NCBI GenBank assembly: GCA_021850405.1
Contig: JAJZMA010000128.1
Coordinates: forward strand, 1-6,331
Direction of reading: 5' to 3'
Length of the DNA stretch: 6,331 nt
Origin: a bacterium
GTDB lineage: Bacteria; Chloroflexota; Dormibacteria; Aeolococcales; Aeolococcaceae
The first letter of the stretch is position 1. Each line of letters starts with the position of its first letter. The notes below the pieces were generated by a model, which searched no databases, was not told the origin of the DNA, and saw nothing but the letters and a program-made list of their open reading frames with translations. Position numbers and translations under genes: made by a program. This document shows, piece by piece, positions 1 through 5,235 of the stretch.

Positions 1-107
1 TCAAGGACAGCAACTCAGGACTCTGGATCTCCGACAACTTCACCCCCGTCGCCGCCCTCATAGCCGAAAAGCGCGAGACTAGCCAGGCGCAGGGTGGGTC
101 GCTGTGA
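1..107 (+). CDS. 3' end of an unidentified protein (partial, begins outside window)
   Basis: An open frame enters from the left edge (codons in phase with base 3) and ends at TGA 105-107, giving about 34 residues. The visible tail contains SGLWISDNFTPVAALIAEKR and ends in GGSL. Codon choice is strongly coding-like, with mostly G/C third positions (GAC AAC TTC ACC CCC GTC GCC GCC CTC). The LWISDN stretch resembles the closing strand of NHL or virginiamycin-lyase-type beta-propellers, but the fragment is too short to assign a family. It is convergent with the minus-strand gene ending at 79, and the two coding ends overlap by 29 bp. Function unknown. Confidence 0.5.
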   Translation, partial: KDSNSGLWISDNFTPVAALIAEKRETSQAQGGSL

Positions 108-561
108 CGTACTGCACAGTCGGCAAGGCTCCGCCCGCCGGTTTTGGCTGGAGATGGAATACCAGCACAGTTATTTCTCCCGGCCGTATCTGGAACGCAA
201 GCGTAAACTGTCTGGACTGCCGCACTTTTGCACCTCCCAGGGTAACAGCCACCCGCTCATACGAACCGGCTACAACCTGCGCCTCCCCCAGTGGCACAGT
301 CTGCGGGAAAAACGGAAAAACCACCACAGGAGTCGACCCCAGCGCTGCATGCACCGGGGCGCGACCAGTGCCCCCAAGCTCAAGAGATACCTCTATGGGT
401 GCAGTCAGGGCAACTGGAGCACCTGGAGCTGCTGCTGCCTCAACATACAGCTCTCCTGTAGAGGGGGACGCCAGCAACCTGGTGTAGCCGAGAAACAGGA
501 CCGCAGCCAGGAGCACTGCTCCGGCAACAACCAGGGGAACCATCCACCTTCTGCGCACCAC
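79..561 (-). CDS. Membrane-anchored or secreted beta-rich protein, possibly DUF4382-like
   Basis: A 160-aa product. A basic N-terminus (VRRRW) is followed by one hydrophobic segment at about residues 8-26, so it is an uncleaved anchor or a signal peptide; there is no lipobox cysteine. The rest (about 35-145) alternates hydrophobic and polar residues as in a beta-sandwich. It starts with GELYVEAAAAPG, has PLGEAQVVAGSYERVAVTL at about 90-108, and continues with F-I-PGE-T-L-F. This pattern resembles DUF4382 (a leading G-L-V, then an aGxY turn); the family call is inference. GTG at 561 is used as start because it keeps the basic residues. A second GTG at 558 and ATG at 543 are alternatives, the last with AGAAGG just upstream. 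The gene lies 21 bp after the histidine kinase stop, so it is almost certainly the third gene of that operon. It may be a periplasmic or extracellular partner or output of the kinase. Confidence 0.75.
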   Translation of the reverse strand: MVRRRWMVPLVVAGAVLLAAVLFLGYTRLLASPSTGELYVEAAAAPGAPVALTAPIEVSLELGGTGRAPVHAALGSTPVVVFPFFPQTVPLGEAQVVAGSYERVAVTLGGAKVRQSRQFTLAFQIRPGEITVLVFHLQPKPAGGALPTVQYVTATHPAPG

Positions 562-582
562 TTCCCTATTCTGGCGCCAGCA

Positions 583-1977
583 TCATGGTGGTGACGGTGT
601 CCCTGCGCGGACTGTCACCACGACCACCGCTCCCCCCTGGCTGGCATTGCCCGCAGTAGCATCCCCACCGTGGGCTCTCGCAATGGTCCGCACGATGGAC
701 AGTCCAAGACCATTGCCTCCGTCCAGCCGTCCGCGGGCTCCATCTGGCCTTGTAAACCGGTCAAATGCAGAAGGCAGATACTCGGGGGGAAAGCCGGGCC
801 CGCTGTCAGAAACGGTCACCTCGACTATCGATTGCCTTTGACCTGCCGTCACCGCAATTGCACTGCCCCTTGGTGCGTACCGGAGTGCGTTATCAAGCAG
901 GTTCACTATGCTTCTCGAAAATGTAGGTGGATCCACCAGGGCAAGCAGGTCAGATGGGCACTGCAGCTCAACCACAACCCCTGCTTCCTGCGCCTGGTGG
1001 GCTACGGTGCGAATTGCCGACTCCAGCACCGGCGCAAGCAGCTGTGACTGCAGCTGAAGCTTCAACTCATTCTCATCGCTGCGGGCAAGGAGCAGGAGGT
1101 CTTCAGCCAGGCGCACCAGCCTGCTGGTCTCTCCCTGTGCCTGCCGGAGTGCATCCTCCAGCTCTGCCCTGCTCCGGTTCGGCCGTAGCGCAAGCTCCAG
1201 CTCAACCGCCAGGGTGGCCAGCGGGGTGCGCAACTCATGGCCAGCATCCGAGACAAACTCCCGCTGGCGGGCCAGCGCCCTGCGCAAACGCAGCAGCACC
1301 TCATTCATGGTTGCGGCGAGAGAAGCAATCTCATCGTGGGTAGGCGGGACATCCAGCAACTCTTCACCGCCATCGCGTGCTAGTATTGCCGCCTGCTGCC
1401 GGAGCCGCTCTACAGGATGGAGCGCACTGCCACCAAACAGCCATGCACCAGCTGTAGCCAGCACTACAAGCACCAGTCCAAGCACAGCCAGCGTACCAGC
1501 AACCTGGCCCGTGGCCTGGTCCACGCCCTCAAGTGACGCGGCCACGGCAAGCACGTCCCCAGGCACCGAAGGCACCGGCTCCGCCAGCACCCGCACCGAA
1601 TGTGGGTAGCCGGCAAGGGTAGTGGTAAAGAAAGAGGGGGTGACCCGTGCCTGTGCCAGCTGTCGCGCACCCAGCAGATGCGCAGATCCGTAAAGGCTGA
1701 AGGAAGAGAGTGGTGACGTAGTGTCACTGTAAACCTGGATGGCGGATACCCCATTGGGTCCAAGAAAGCTAAGTCCATGCTCAGCCCCCCCTGTGCCTGC
1801 AGGAAACAGCCTGCCCGGTGACGGATGCAGGAGGGCATCCGCCCGGTGGAGAAGGGTCTGGTCTATATCCCCAACCAGATGCGCCTGCAGCACAGTGACA
1901 AAGGCAAAACCAGCTACCAGCATGAAGAGGGACGCGGTTACTGCCACGGCCAGGGTGAGCCGGGCGCGGATCGGCAT
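583..1977 (-). CDS. Sensor histidine kinase (HAMP, HisKA, HATPase_c)
   Basis: A 464-aa membrane kinase that would autophosphorylate on histidine and pass phosphate to the regulator encoded immediately upstream. TM1 is about residues 7-30. An extracytoplasmic sensor region (about 31-159) with no recognised domain follows, then TM2 at about 160-182 and a HAMP linker at about 183-236. The H-box FVSDAGHELRTPL has its phospho-acceptor at His247. The ATPase domain shows an N-box (SIVNLLDNALRYAP, Asn363), a G1 box (DSGPGFP, 391-397), an F-box (FDRF, 405-408) and a G2 box (GGNGLGLS, 420-427). All catalytic motifs are intact. The ATG start directly abuts the TAA stop of the regulator (TAAATG, zero gap), which indicates translational coupling; AGGA about 9 nt upstream lies inside the regulator's last codons. 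The architecture is that of EnvZ/CusS/PhoR-type kinases; the signal sensed cannot be read from the sequence. Confidence 0.96.
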   Translation of the reverse strand: MPIRARLTLAVAVTASLFMLVAGFAFVTVLQAHLVGDIDQTLLHRADALLHPSPGRLFPAGTGGAEHGLSFLGPNGVSAIQVYSDTTSPLSSFSLYGSAHLLGARQLAQARVTPSFFTTTLAGYPHSVRVLAEPVPSVPGDVLAVAASLEGVDQATGQVAGTLAVLGLVLVVLATAGAWLFGGSALHPVERLRQQAAILARDGGEELLDVPPTHDEIASLAATMNEVLLRLRRALARQREFVSDAGHELRTPLATLAVELELALRPNRSRAELEDALRQAQGETSRLVRLAEDLLLLARSDENELKLQLQSQLLAPVLESAIRTVAHQAQEAGVVVELQCPSDLLALVDPPTFSRSIVNLLDNALRYAPRGSAIAVTAGQRQSIVEVTVSDSGPGFPPEYLPSAFDRFTRPDGARGRLDGGNGLGLSIVRTIARAHGGDATAGNASQGGAVVVVTVRAGTPSPP

Positions 1978-2658
1978 TTAGCCGGTCCTGGTCGCCCGCA
2001 AGCGATAGCCGACACCCCGGATCGTCATCAGCGAGTCCACATCAAACGGCCTGTCAATCTTGCGTCGCAGATAGCTCATATACTGGTCCACGACATTACT
2101 GGTGCCATCATAGGCAAAGTCCCAGACGTGGTCGAGAATCTGCTGGCGGGATACGAGCTGGTCAGGATGCCGCATAAGAAACTCCAGCAGATCAAACTCC
2201 TTGGGACTTAGGTCAATAACTACATCCCCCCTGCGCACCTCATGCAATGCTGGGTCGAGGAACAGGTCACCCACAAGGAGCTGCTCCCGCTCGGCCTCCT
2301 GCCGTCGCCGGACAAGAGCCCGGAGACGGGCAGCCAGTTCTGCAAAACTGAACGGCTTGCAAAGATAATCGTCGGCACCAGCATCCAGGCCAGCCACCCT
2401 GTCGGCTACATCCAGCTTTGCAGTAAGCATGAGGATGGGCATCCAGCGCCCCTGGGCTCGCAACTGGCGACACACCGAAAGGCCGTCCGGGGGCGGAATC
2501 ATCACGTCCAGCACTATCCCCCCGTAGCGATCCTCAGCGGCATACCAGAGCGCCTCTTCCCCGTCGTGGGCGACATCTACCTCATATCCCTCCTCCTCCA
2601 GCCCACGCTTTATAAGTGATGCCAGGCGCACCTCGTCCTCGACGACCAGAAGTCTCAT
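1978..2658 (-). CDS. OmpR/PhoB-family response regulator
   Basis: A 226-aa DNA-binding regulator and partner of the adjacent kinase. The receiver domain (about 1-118) has the acidic pair E7/D8, phospho-acceptor Asp51 (in VLDVM), Thr79 and Lys101 (in CKPF). The loop after the aspartate is PPPDGL, where PGMDGL-like sequences are usual. The winged-helix domain (about 126-224) has the family landmarks LSPKEFDLLEFLM, the recognition region near NVVDQYMSYLRRKID, and the closing IRGVGYRLR. The start is placed at ATG 2658 because the product then begins MRLLVVEDE, the normal family N-terminus. An in-frame TTG at 2667 adds only three residues. No good Shine-Dalgarno sequence precedes either. The 3' end abuts the kinase start with zero gap. 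Direct repeats of 11-bp period lie 24-56 nt upstream of the ATG and may be its own binding site. Confidence 0.96.
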   Translation of the reverse strand: MRLLVVEDEVRLASLIKRGLEEEGYEVDVAHDGEEALWYAAEDRYGGIVLDVMIPPPDGLSVCRQLRAQGRWMPILMLTAKLDVADRVAGLDAGADDYLCKPFSFAELAARLRALVRRRQEAEREQLLVGDLFLDPALHEVRRGDVVIDLSPKEFDLLEFLMRHPDQLVSRQQILDHVWDFAYDGTSNVVDQYMSYLRRKIDRPFDVDSLMTIRGVGYRLRATRTG

Positions 2659-2666
2659 ATCCAACA

Positions 2667-2672
2667 AGAGTA
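2667..2672 (-). promoter_or_regulatory. Possible -10 element of the regulator-kinase operon
   Basis: On the minus strand TACTCT (TAnnnT pattern) sits 8 nt before the ATG at 2658; the overlapping TGTACT is an alternative. A start point about 7 nt downstream would give an almost leaderless mRNA, which fits the absence of a Shine-Dalgarno site. A -35 region 17 bp further upstream would fall inside the 11-bp repeats, as expected for a promoter activated by an OmpR-type regulator. This is a pattern match only. Confidence 0.3.
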
Positions 2673-2681
2673 CAGCCCGTG

Positions 2682-2714
2682 GATGTGAACAGGATATGAA
2701 CAGGATGTGTGCCG
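2682..2714 (-). promoter_or_regulatory. 11-bp-phased direct repeats, candidate PhoB/PhoP-type operator
   Basis: On the plus strand three consecutive 11-mers are seen: GATGTGAACAG (2682-2692), GATATGAACAG (2693-2703) and GATGTGTGCCG (2704-2714). The first two differ at one base; the third keeps only the left half. Read in the direction of the regulator gene this gives CTGTTCATATC followed by CTGTTCACATC. Head-to-tail repeats one helical turn apart are the known binding geometry of OmpR/PhoB-family dimers, and the GTTCA core recalls actinobacterial PhoP boxes and the enterobacterial Pho box. That this regulator binds here and controls its own operon is inference. Confidence 0.6.
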
Positions 2715-2744
2715 CCTGAAGAGGCTCCCCGACGCGGGCCCCTG

Positions 2745-3338
2745 TTACCCCTCCTCGTCCTTGTCCAGATCCGGATCGAGAAACGGCAGCAGCTGTTCAT
2801 CATGCTGGAGGCGAGCCTGCACCAGGAGCTGTTCCACCAGCTCACGGTACGAGGTGGTCCAGCCAAGGGCCGCATCCAGCTCCAGGGGAGAAGGCTCCCT
2901 GCCAAACTCTGCCGAAAGCGCCAGCATCTTCCTCTCCAGTGTTTGAACGTCGGCTGCCAGCGCCCTGTCAGCCCGCGACTGTTCCTCGCTGCGTGCGAGT
3001 GCTGCATCCAGATAGAGACCAGCAACCCGCTCCAGGTAGCCCGCAAGTGGCAGGGGGTCCATGGACCGCTCCACATACTGCGCCACCCCGACCGTCAGTC
3101 CAAGACAGGCCTCCTGGAATGCCTCTTCTGCCTCCTCGCTGGAAAGGCCGAGCGAGGCGACAAGCCGCCTGGCGATGTAAAGATGCACGGACACCAGCTC
3201 ATCGCGGGCAGCAGCCTGTGCATCGCGGTCCCCCCGGCAGACGGCCCCAAGCAGCTCCGCAACCCGCTCCACCGCTGGCACTACAGCTTGCGCAGGCGTC
3301 GCCGGAGAGAGGGGTGGCTTCTTCTCTGCGCTAGCCAT
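2745..3338 (-). CDS. Sigma-70-like protein with regions 2 and 3 but no region 4
   Basis: A 197-aa soluble protein. Residues about 49-115 follow the layout of sigma region 2: LYIARRLVASLGLSSEEAEE, then FQEACLGLTVGVAQY, matching the pattern IAkkY..rGLs.eDLIQEGnlGL.rAv..Y, and PLAGYLERV where FSTYA..WI is usual. Residues about 135-170 match the opening of region 3 (KMLALSAEFGREPSPLELDAALGW, compare LGREPT..ElA..LG). The tail LLPFLDPDLDKDEEG resembles the acidic linker that follows region 3 in housekeeping sigmas and then simply ends. There is no helix-turn-helix region 4. The aromatic pair and basic residues that melt and read the -10 element are not evident, so DNA-binding activity is doubtful. 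It might be a degenerate sigma, an RNA polymerase-binding modulator or a decoy. The start is ATG 3338, preceded by AGGTGAG. The gene follows the SRPBCC gene with a 5-bp gap. Family assignment is by motif resemblance only. Confidence 0.7.
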   Translation of the reverse strand: MASAEKKPPLSPATPAQAVVPAVERVAELLGAVCRGDRDAQAAARDELVSVHLYIARRLVASLGLSSEEAEEAFQEACLGLTVGVAQYVERSMDPLPLAGYLERVAGLYLDAALARSEEQSRADRALAADVQTLERKMLALSAEFGREPSPLELDAALGWTTSYRELVEQLLVQARLQHDEQLLPFLDPDLDKDEEG

Positions 3339-3342
3339 GGAG

Positions 3343-3349
3343 CTCACCT
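3343..3349 (-). promoter_or_regulatory. Ribosome binding site that sets the sigma-like gene start
   Basis: On the minus strand AGGTGAG lies 4-5 nt before ATG 3338. The TGA stop of the SRPBCC gene (3344-3346) is embedded in this site, so ribosomes terminating there sit directly on the next gene's initiation region. The site also rules against the GTG at 3347 as the start, since that codon lies within the Shine-Dalgarno sequence itself. Confidence 0.75.
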
Positions 3350-3781
3350 GCGCCGGAAATTTGCAGCAAACGCCTCCACGGCCCGGGATACCTCATGCCG
3401 TGCTGCTGGCTCGCTCGCCTTCTCCGCCATGGCGCCAAAGGGTCCGCCGCCCACCCGGTAGGACAGGGTGAGCGCAAGCTCTGAGCCGCCCTCCACCGGG
3501 ATCACCTCAAGCTGCAGAGTCAGCTTCATTCCCTCGTCCACAGAAAAAACTGCCTGCCTTGGAGGGTCAAACTTTGTGCAGGTAAGGAGGCTTTCTGAGT
3601 CATGCCCCATAAAGTGGACCAGGACGCTATACTGCGCACCTACTCCGGAAGCGGCGCCGCCGACATGCTGAATACCGCTCACGGAGGGTAGCCAGTCAGC
3701 CTTGCTCAGGTCTACCGCCCGTGCGAAAACCTTTTCAGCACTGGCGGGAAGGGTTGCGCGTGAAACTACCTCTGCCACCAC
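3344..3781 (-). CDS. SRPBCC / polyketide cyclase-like (START fold) protein
   Basis: A 145-aa cytoplasmic protein of normal length for a single SRPBCC domain, a helix-grip fold that encloses a hydrophobic ligand pocket. The N-terminal strand VVSRATLPASAEKVFARAVD followed by W30 in DWLPSVSGI is the characteristic opening (strand, then helix, then Trp-Pro-Val). Next come a glycine-rich turn (GGAASGVGAQY), alternating beta strands through about residue 110, and a long C-terminal helix (about 112-142, ending FRRR). No catalytic residues can be identified; members bind lipids or aromatic compounds, act as cyclases, or are non-enzymatic. The start is GTG 3781. GTG 3778 is also possible, an in-frame TAA lies just upstream, and no strong Shine-Dalgarno site is visible. 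It is coupled to the downstream sigma-like gene, suggesting a shared role, for example ligand sensing; that link is inference. Confidence 0.85.
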   Translation of the reverse strand: MVAEVVSRATLPASAEKVFARAVDLSKADWLPSVSGIQHVGGAASGVGAQYSVLVHFMGHDSESLLTCTKFDPPRQAVFSVDEGMKLTLQLEVIPVEGGSELALTLSYRVGGGPFGAMAEKASEPAARHEVSRAVEAFAANFRRR

Positions 3782-3898
3782 GCCACGTTACCATGCAGGG
3801 AGTGCTTTGTGGTTTCCAGGGTGCCTGGATAACAGCCCGCGAGTACCCCAGGAAACGTGTGAGCCGCACTCGCTTTGCACCTGCAAGGCGGCAAGGTG
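3782..3898. other. 117-bp intergenic gap with two inverted repeats
   Basis: This gap separates the acetyltransferase stop from the SRPBCC start, both on the minus strand. GTTTCC at 3812-3817 pairs with GGAAAC at 3851-3856; beyond one mismatch GGG (3819-3821) pairs with CCC (3847-3849), leaving a 25-nt loop. A smaller palindrome, TTGCA-CC-TGCAA, covers 3875-3886. Neither is followed by a T-run on the minus strand, so neither is a convincing intrinsic terminator. The palindrome could be an operator or the remains of one. No clear -35/-10 pair for the SRPBCC gene was recognised. Confidence 0.35.
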
Positions 3899-4738
3899 TC
3901 AGAAGATGGCCGTTGCATTCTCTCCTGCCCATACAAAGCCAAGACTGGAATAGAGCCGGCGAGCTGCGTCATTGTAATCATTGAAATAGAGCGTGCAACG
4001 GGTGACACCTTCCTGGAAGAGGAGTTCACACAATCTGCTCATGCCAGCACGAGCATATCCCAGTCTGCGGAAGCGGGGAGGGGTGAAAACGCCCTGGATC
4101 TGGGCCTGGCCATCTGCCAGAGCACTAAGTTCTGCCTTGAACAGCAGCTCTTCTCCCTGCAGCCAGACATATGACCAGCCGCGCTCCTGCAGCATGCGCA
4201 TGCGAAGCCGCCAGCCCACAGGATCCGCAACCATCGGATCGACACCCATCTCCTCCCTGTGCATACGTGCAGAGCTGGCGATCACCACTGCTGCATCATG
4301 CCGGGTGGAGCGGCGGACTGCCGCCTGCCCGAAGCGGTGCAGCTGATGGGGCAGAAGGGAAACTACCGGCTGATGGCGCCTATAGTCAGCAGGAACAGCA
4401 TCTGGAAGCCGTACGGCAGCAGCCACTGCCACCTGTGCGCGTGGGCCCACAATGGTGCGTACCTGTGGGCGCCGCAGTGGCTCGGCAAAGTGCTGCAGCT
4501 CGGAAGCAACGGGCACACACGGCACTGCAAGTGCTCCTGCAAGCAGGACTCCCGCAAGCCCACTGTCGGCATACAGCCCCCACCACTGCTCACCCATGCC
4601 ATGCGAGAGCGCAAGCTCACTCCGCAGGAAAAGCGAATCAACGCCATATGGCGCCAGGAAAGCAGCCACTGCCTGCCGGTGCTGCTCATCCAGGCGTACC
4701 GCTGTCCTCTGCGCAGTCTCAGGGATAGTCACCAGCAT
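3899..4738 (-). CDS. GNAT family N-acetyltransferase with DUF4081-like N-terminal half
   Basis: A 279-aa two-part protein. The C-terminal half is a GNAT domain. It contains the strand QIQGVFTPP, the acetyl-CoA pyrophosphate loop RRLGYA (about 224-229, matching R/Q-x-x-G-x-G/A) with the following helix GMSRLCELLFQEG, and then TLYFNDYNDAARRLYSSLGF (about 249-268), the typical motif B with Asn and the Tyr/Leu helix. The N-terminal half (about 20-150) has the layout of the DUF4081 domain that precedes GNAT domains in actinobacterial and related proteins, including LFLRSELALSHG and the central RxIVGP stretch. The acetyl acceptor is unknown. The start is ATG 4738 with GGTGGGAG at 4742-4749. The gene is divergent from the small membrane protein gene. 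It is co-oriented with the SRPBCC gene but separated by 117 bp, so an operon is possible but not shown. Confidence 0.9.
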   Translation of the reverse strand: MLVTIPETAQRTAVRLDEQHRQAVAAFLAPYGVDSLFLRSELALSHGMGEQWWGLYADSGLAGVLLAGALAVPCVPVASELQHFAEPLRRPQVRTIVGPRAQVAVAAAVRLPDAVPADYRRHQPVVSLLPHQLHRFGQAAVRRSTRHDAAVVIASSARMHREEMGVDPMVADPVGWRLRMRMLQERGWSYVWLQGEELLFKAELSALADGQAQIQGVFTPPRFRRLGYARAGMSRLCELLFQEGVTRCTLYFNDYNDAARRLYSSLGFVWAGENATAIF

Positions 4739-4837
4739 CTACTCCCACCGGACCAGCCAGCCGGGGGGTACTGGGAAGGGATGGCCGGGGCAATCCTCAT
4801 GAGGGGTGACTCCTGAAAGGAAGAGTAGGATAGGAGC
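4739..4837. promoter_or_regulatory. Divergent intergenic region
   Basis: These 99 bp lie between two divergently oriented starts, so both promoters are expected in or near them. On the plus strand TAGGAT (4826-4831) lies 6 nt before ATG 4838 and could serve as a -10 for a leaderless transcript. The same stretch also offers AGGA and AGGAG as ribosome binding sites, and the two readings exclude each other. A perfect 10-bp palindrome, CCTCATGAGG (4795-4804), lies in the middle and could be an operator. On the minus side only the acetyltransferase ribosome binding site is clear. Confidence 0.35.
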
Positions 4838-5176
4838 ATGCTCGCCGAAAAGTTCCTGAAACGTGGTCTTGAACTTCTCGCAGCAATCTTTGTGCTGCTG
4901 ATAATCCTGTTCATCTTTACCAACGTACTTACGATCTTATTCCTGGTGGTCCACCTTGTGATAGGGGCGGCCGTTGCTGCCGCGGTCGTGTTCTTCCCTG
5001 AAGGGCTGCGCAAGCGGCTGGGCGCTGGCAAATCCCTGGCTATAGTCGTGGTGCTGGCAATCCTGGAGTTTGTGCTGATGGGAGGCGTGCTGACTGTGCT
5101 GGAGCTGGCAGCAGGTGTGGCGCTGCGGCCGCGACGCCATCACAGGGCCCTGCTCACCAGCGGCAAGTCCTCATAA
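4838..5176 (+). CDS. Small integral membrane protein, three predicted helices, unknown function
   Basis: A 112-aa hydrophobic protein with predicted helices at about 11-30, 31-53 and 66-92. Short basic segments follow them: EGLRKR after the second and RPRRHHR after the third. Positive charges at both the N-terminus (EKFLKR) and the C-terminus leave topology open, though an even distribution on the cytosolic side is plausible. No transport, enzymatic or lipobox motif is visible and no named family is recognised. The ATG at 4838 is preceded by AGGA at 4827-4830 (7-nt spacing) and AGGAG immediately before the start. The gene ends with TAA at 5174-5176 and is convergent with the cysteine ligase gene. 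Confidence 0.75.
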   Translation: MLAEKFLKRGLELLAAIFVLLIILFIFTNVLTILFLVVHLVIGAAVAAAVVFFPEGLRKRLGAGKSLAIVVVLAILEFVLMGGVLTVLELAAGVALRPRRHHRALLTSGKSS

Positions 5177-5204
5177 AGAAAAGCGCAGACACATAGGCAA
5201 GGCT

Positions 5205-5222
5205 GCTCCCACACGCTGGAGC
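5205..5222. terminator. Weak hairpin between convergent genes
   Basis: GCTCC (5205-5209) and GGAGC (5218-5222) can form a 5-bp G/C-rich stem with an 8-nt loop in the 59-bp gap between two convergent stops, where a bidirectional terminator would be expected. There is no T-run on either side, so it may instead be incidental. Confidence 0.2.
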
Positions 5223-5235
5223 CCGCCTGCTGACC

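Noticed and set aside
94..594. Plus-strand open frame of 166 codons opposite the anchored protein gene.
   Set aside because: The product looks like out-of-frame translation without any fold pattern, whereas the minus strand gives a signal anchor plus a regular beta pattern and fits the operon spacing.
2659..2667. TTG at 2667 as the response regulator start.
   Set aside because: It adds only MLD before the family-typical MRLLVVEDE, and no Shine-Dalgarno site favours it over ATG 2658.
2714..2725. Small hairpin GCCT-N4-AGGC between the sigma-like and regulator genes as a terminator.
   Set aside because: The stem is only 4 bp with no T-run, which is too weak to call.
3339..3347. GTG at 3347 as the sigma-like gene start, overlapping the previous stop as GTGA.
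   Set aside because: The GTG lies inside AGGTGAG, which is ideally placed for ATG 3338; nothing comparable precedes the GTG.
2709..3461. A 250-codon open frame on the plus strand opposite the sigma-like and SRPBCC genes.
   Set aside because: It lies antisense to two genes with recognisable domains and a clear ribosome binding site, spans their junction, and its product has no recognisable motif. It follows from the high-GC composition.
4171..4816. Two long plus-strand open frames (4171-4728 and 4259-4816) opposite the acetyltransferase.
   Set aside because: Their products are low in hydrophobic-core pattern, rich in Ala, Pro, Gln and His, and without motifs; the minus strand encodes a clear GNAT protein there.
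5177..5235. A frameshifted remnant of a CysRS anticodon-binding domain after the ligase stop.
   Set aside because: Only 59 bp separate the stop from the convergent gene, and the minus-strand frames across it and into the neighbour show no CysRS C-terminal pattern.
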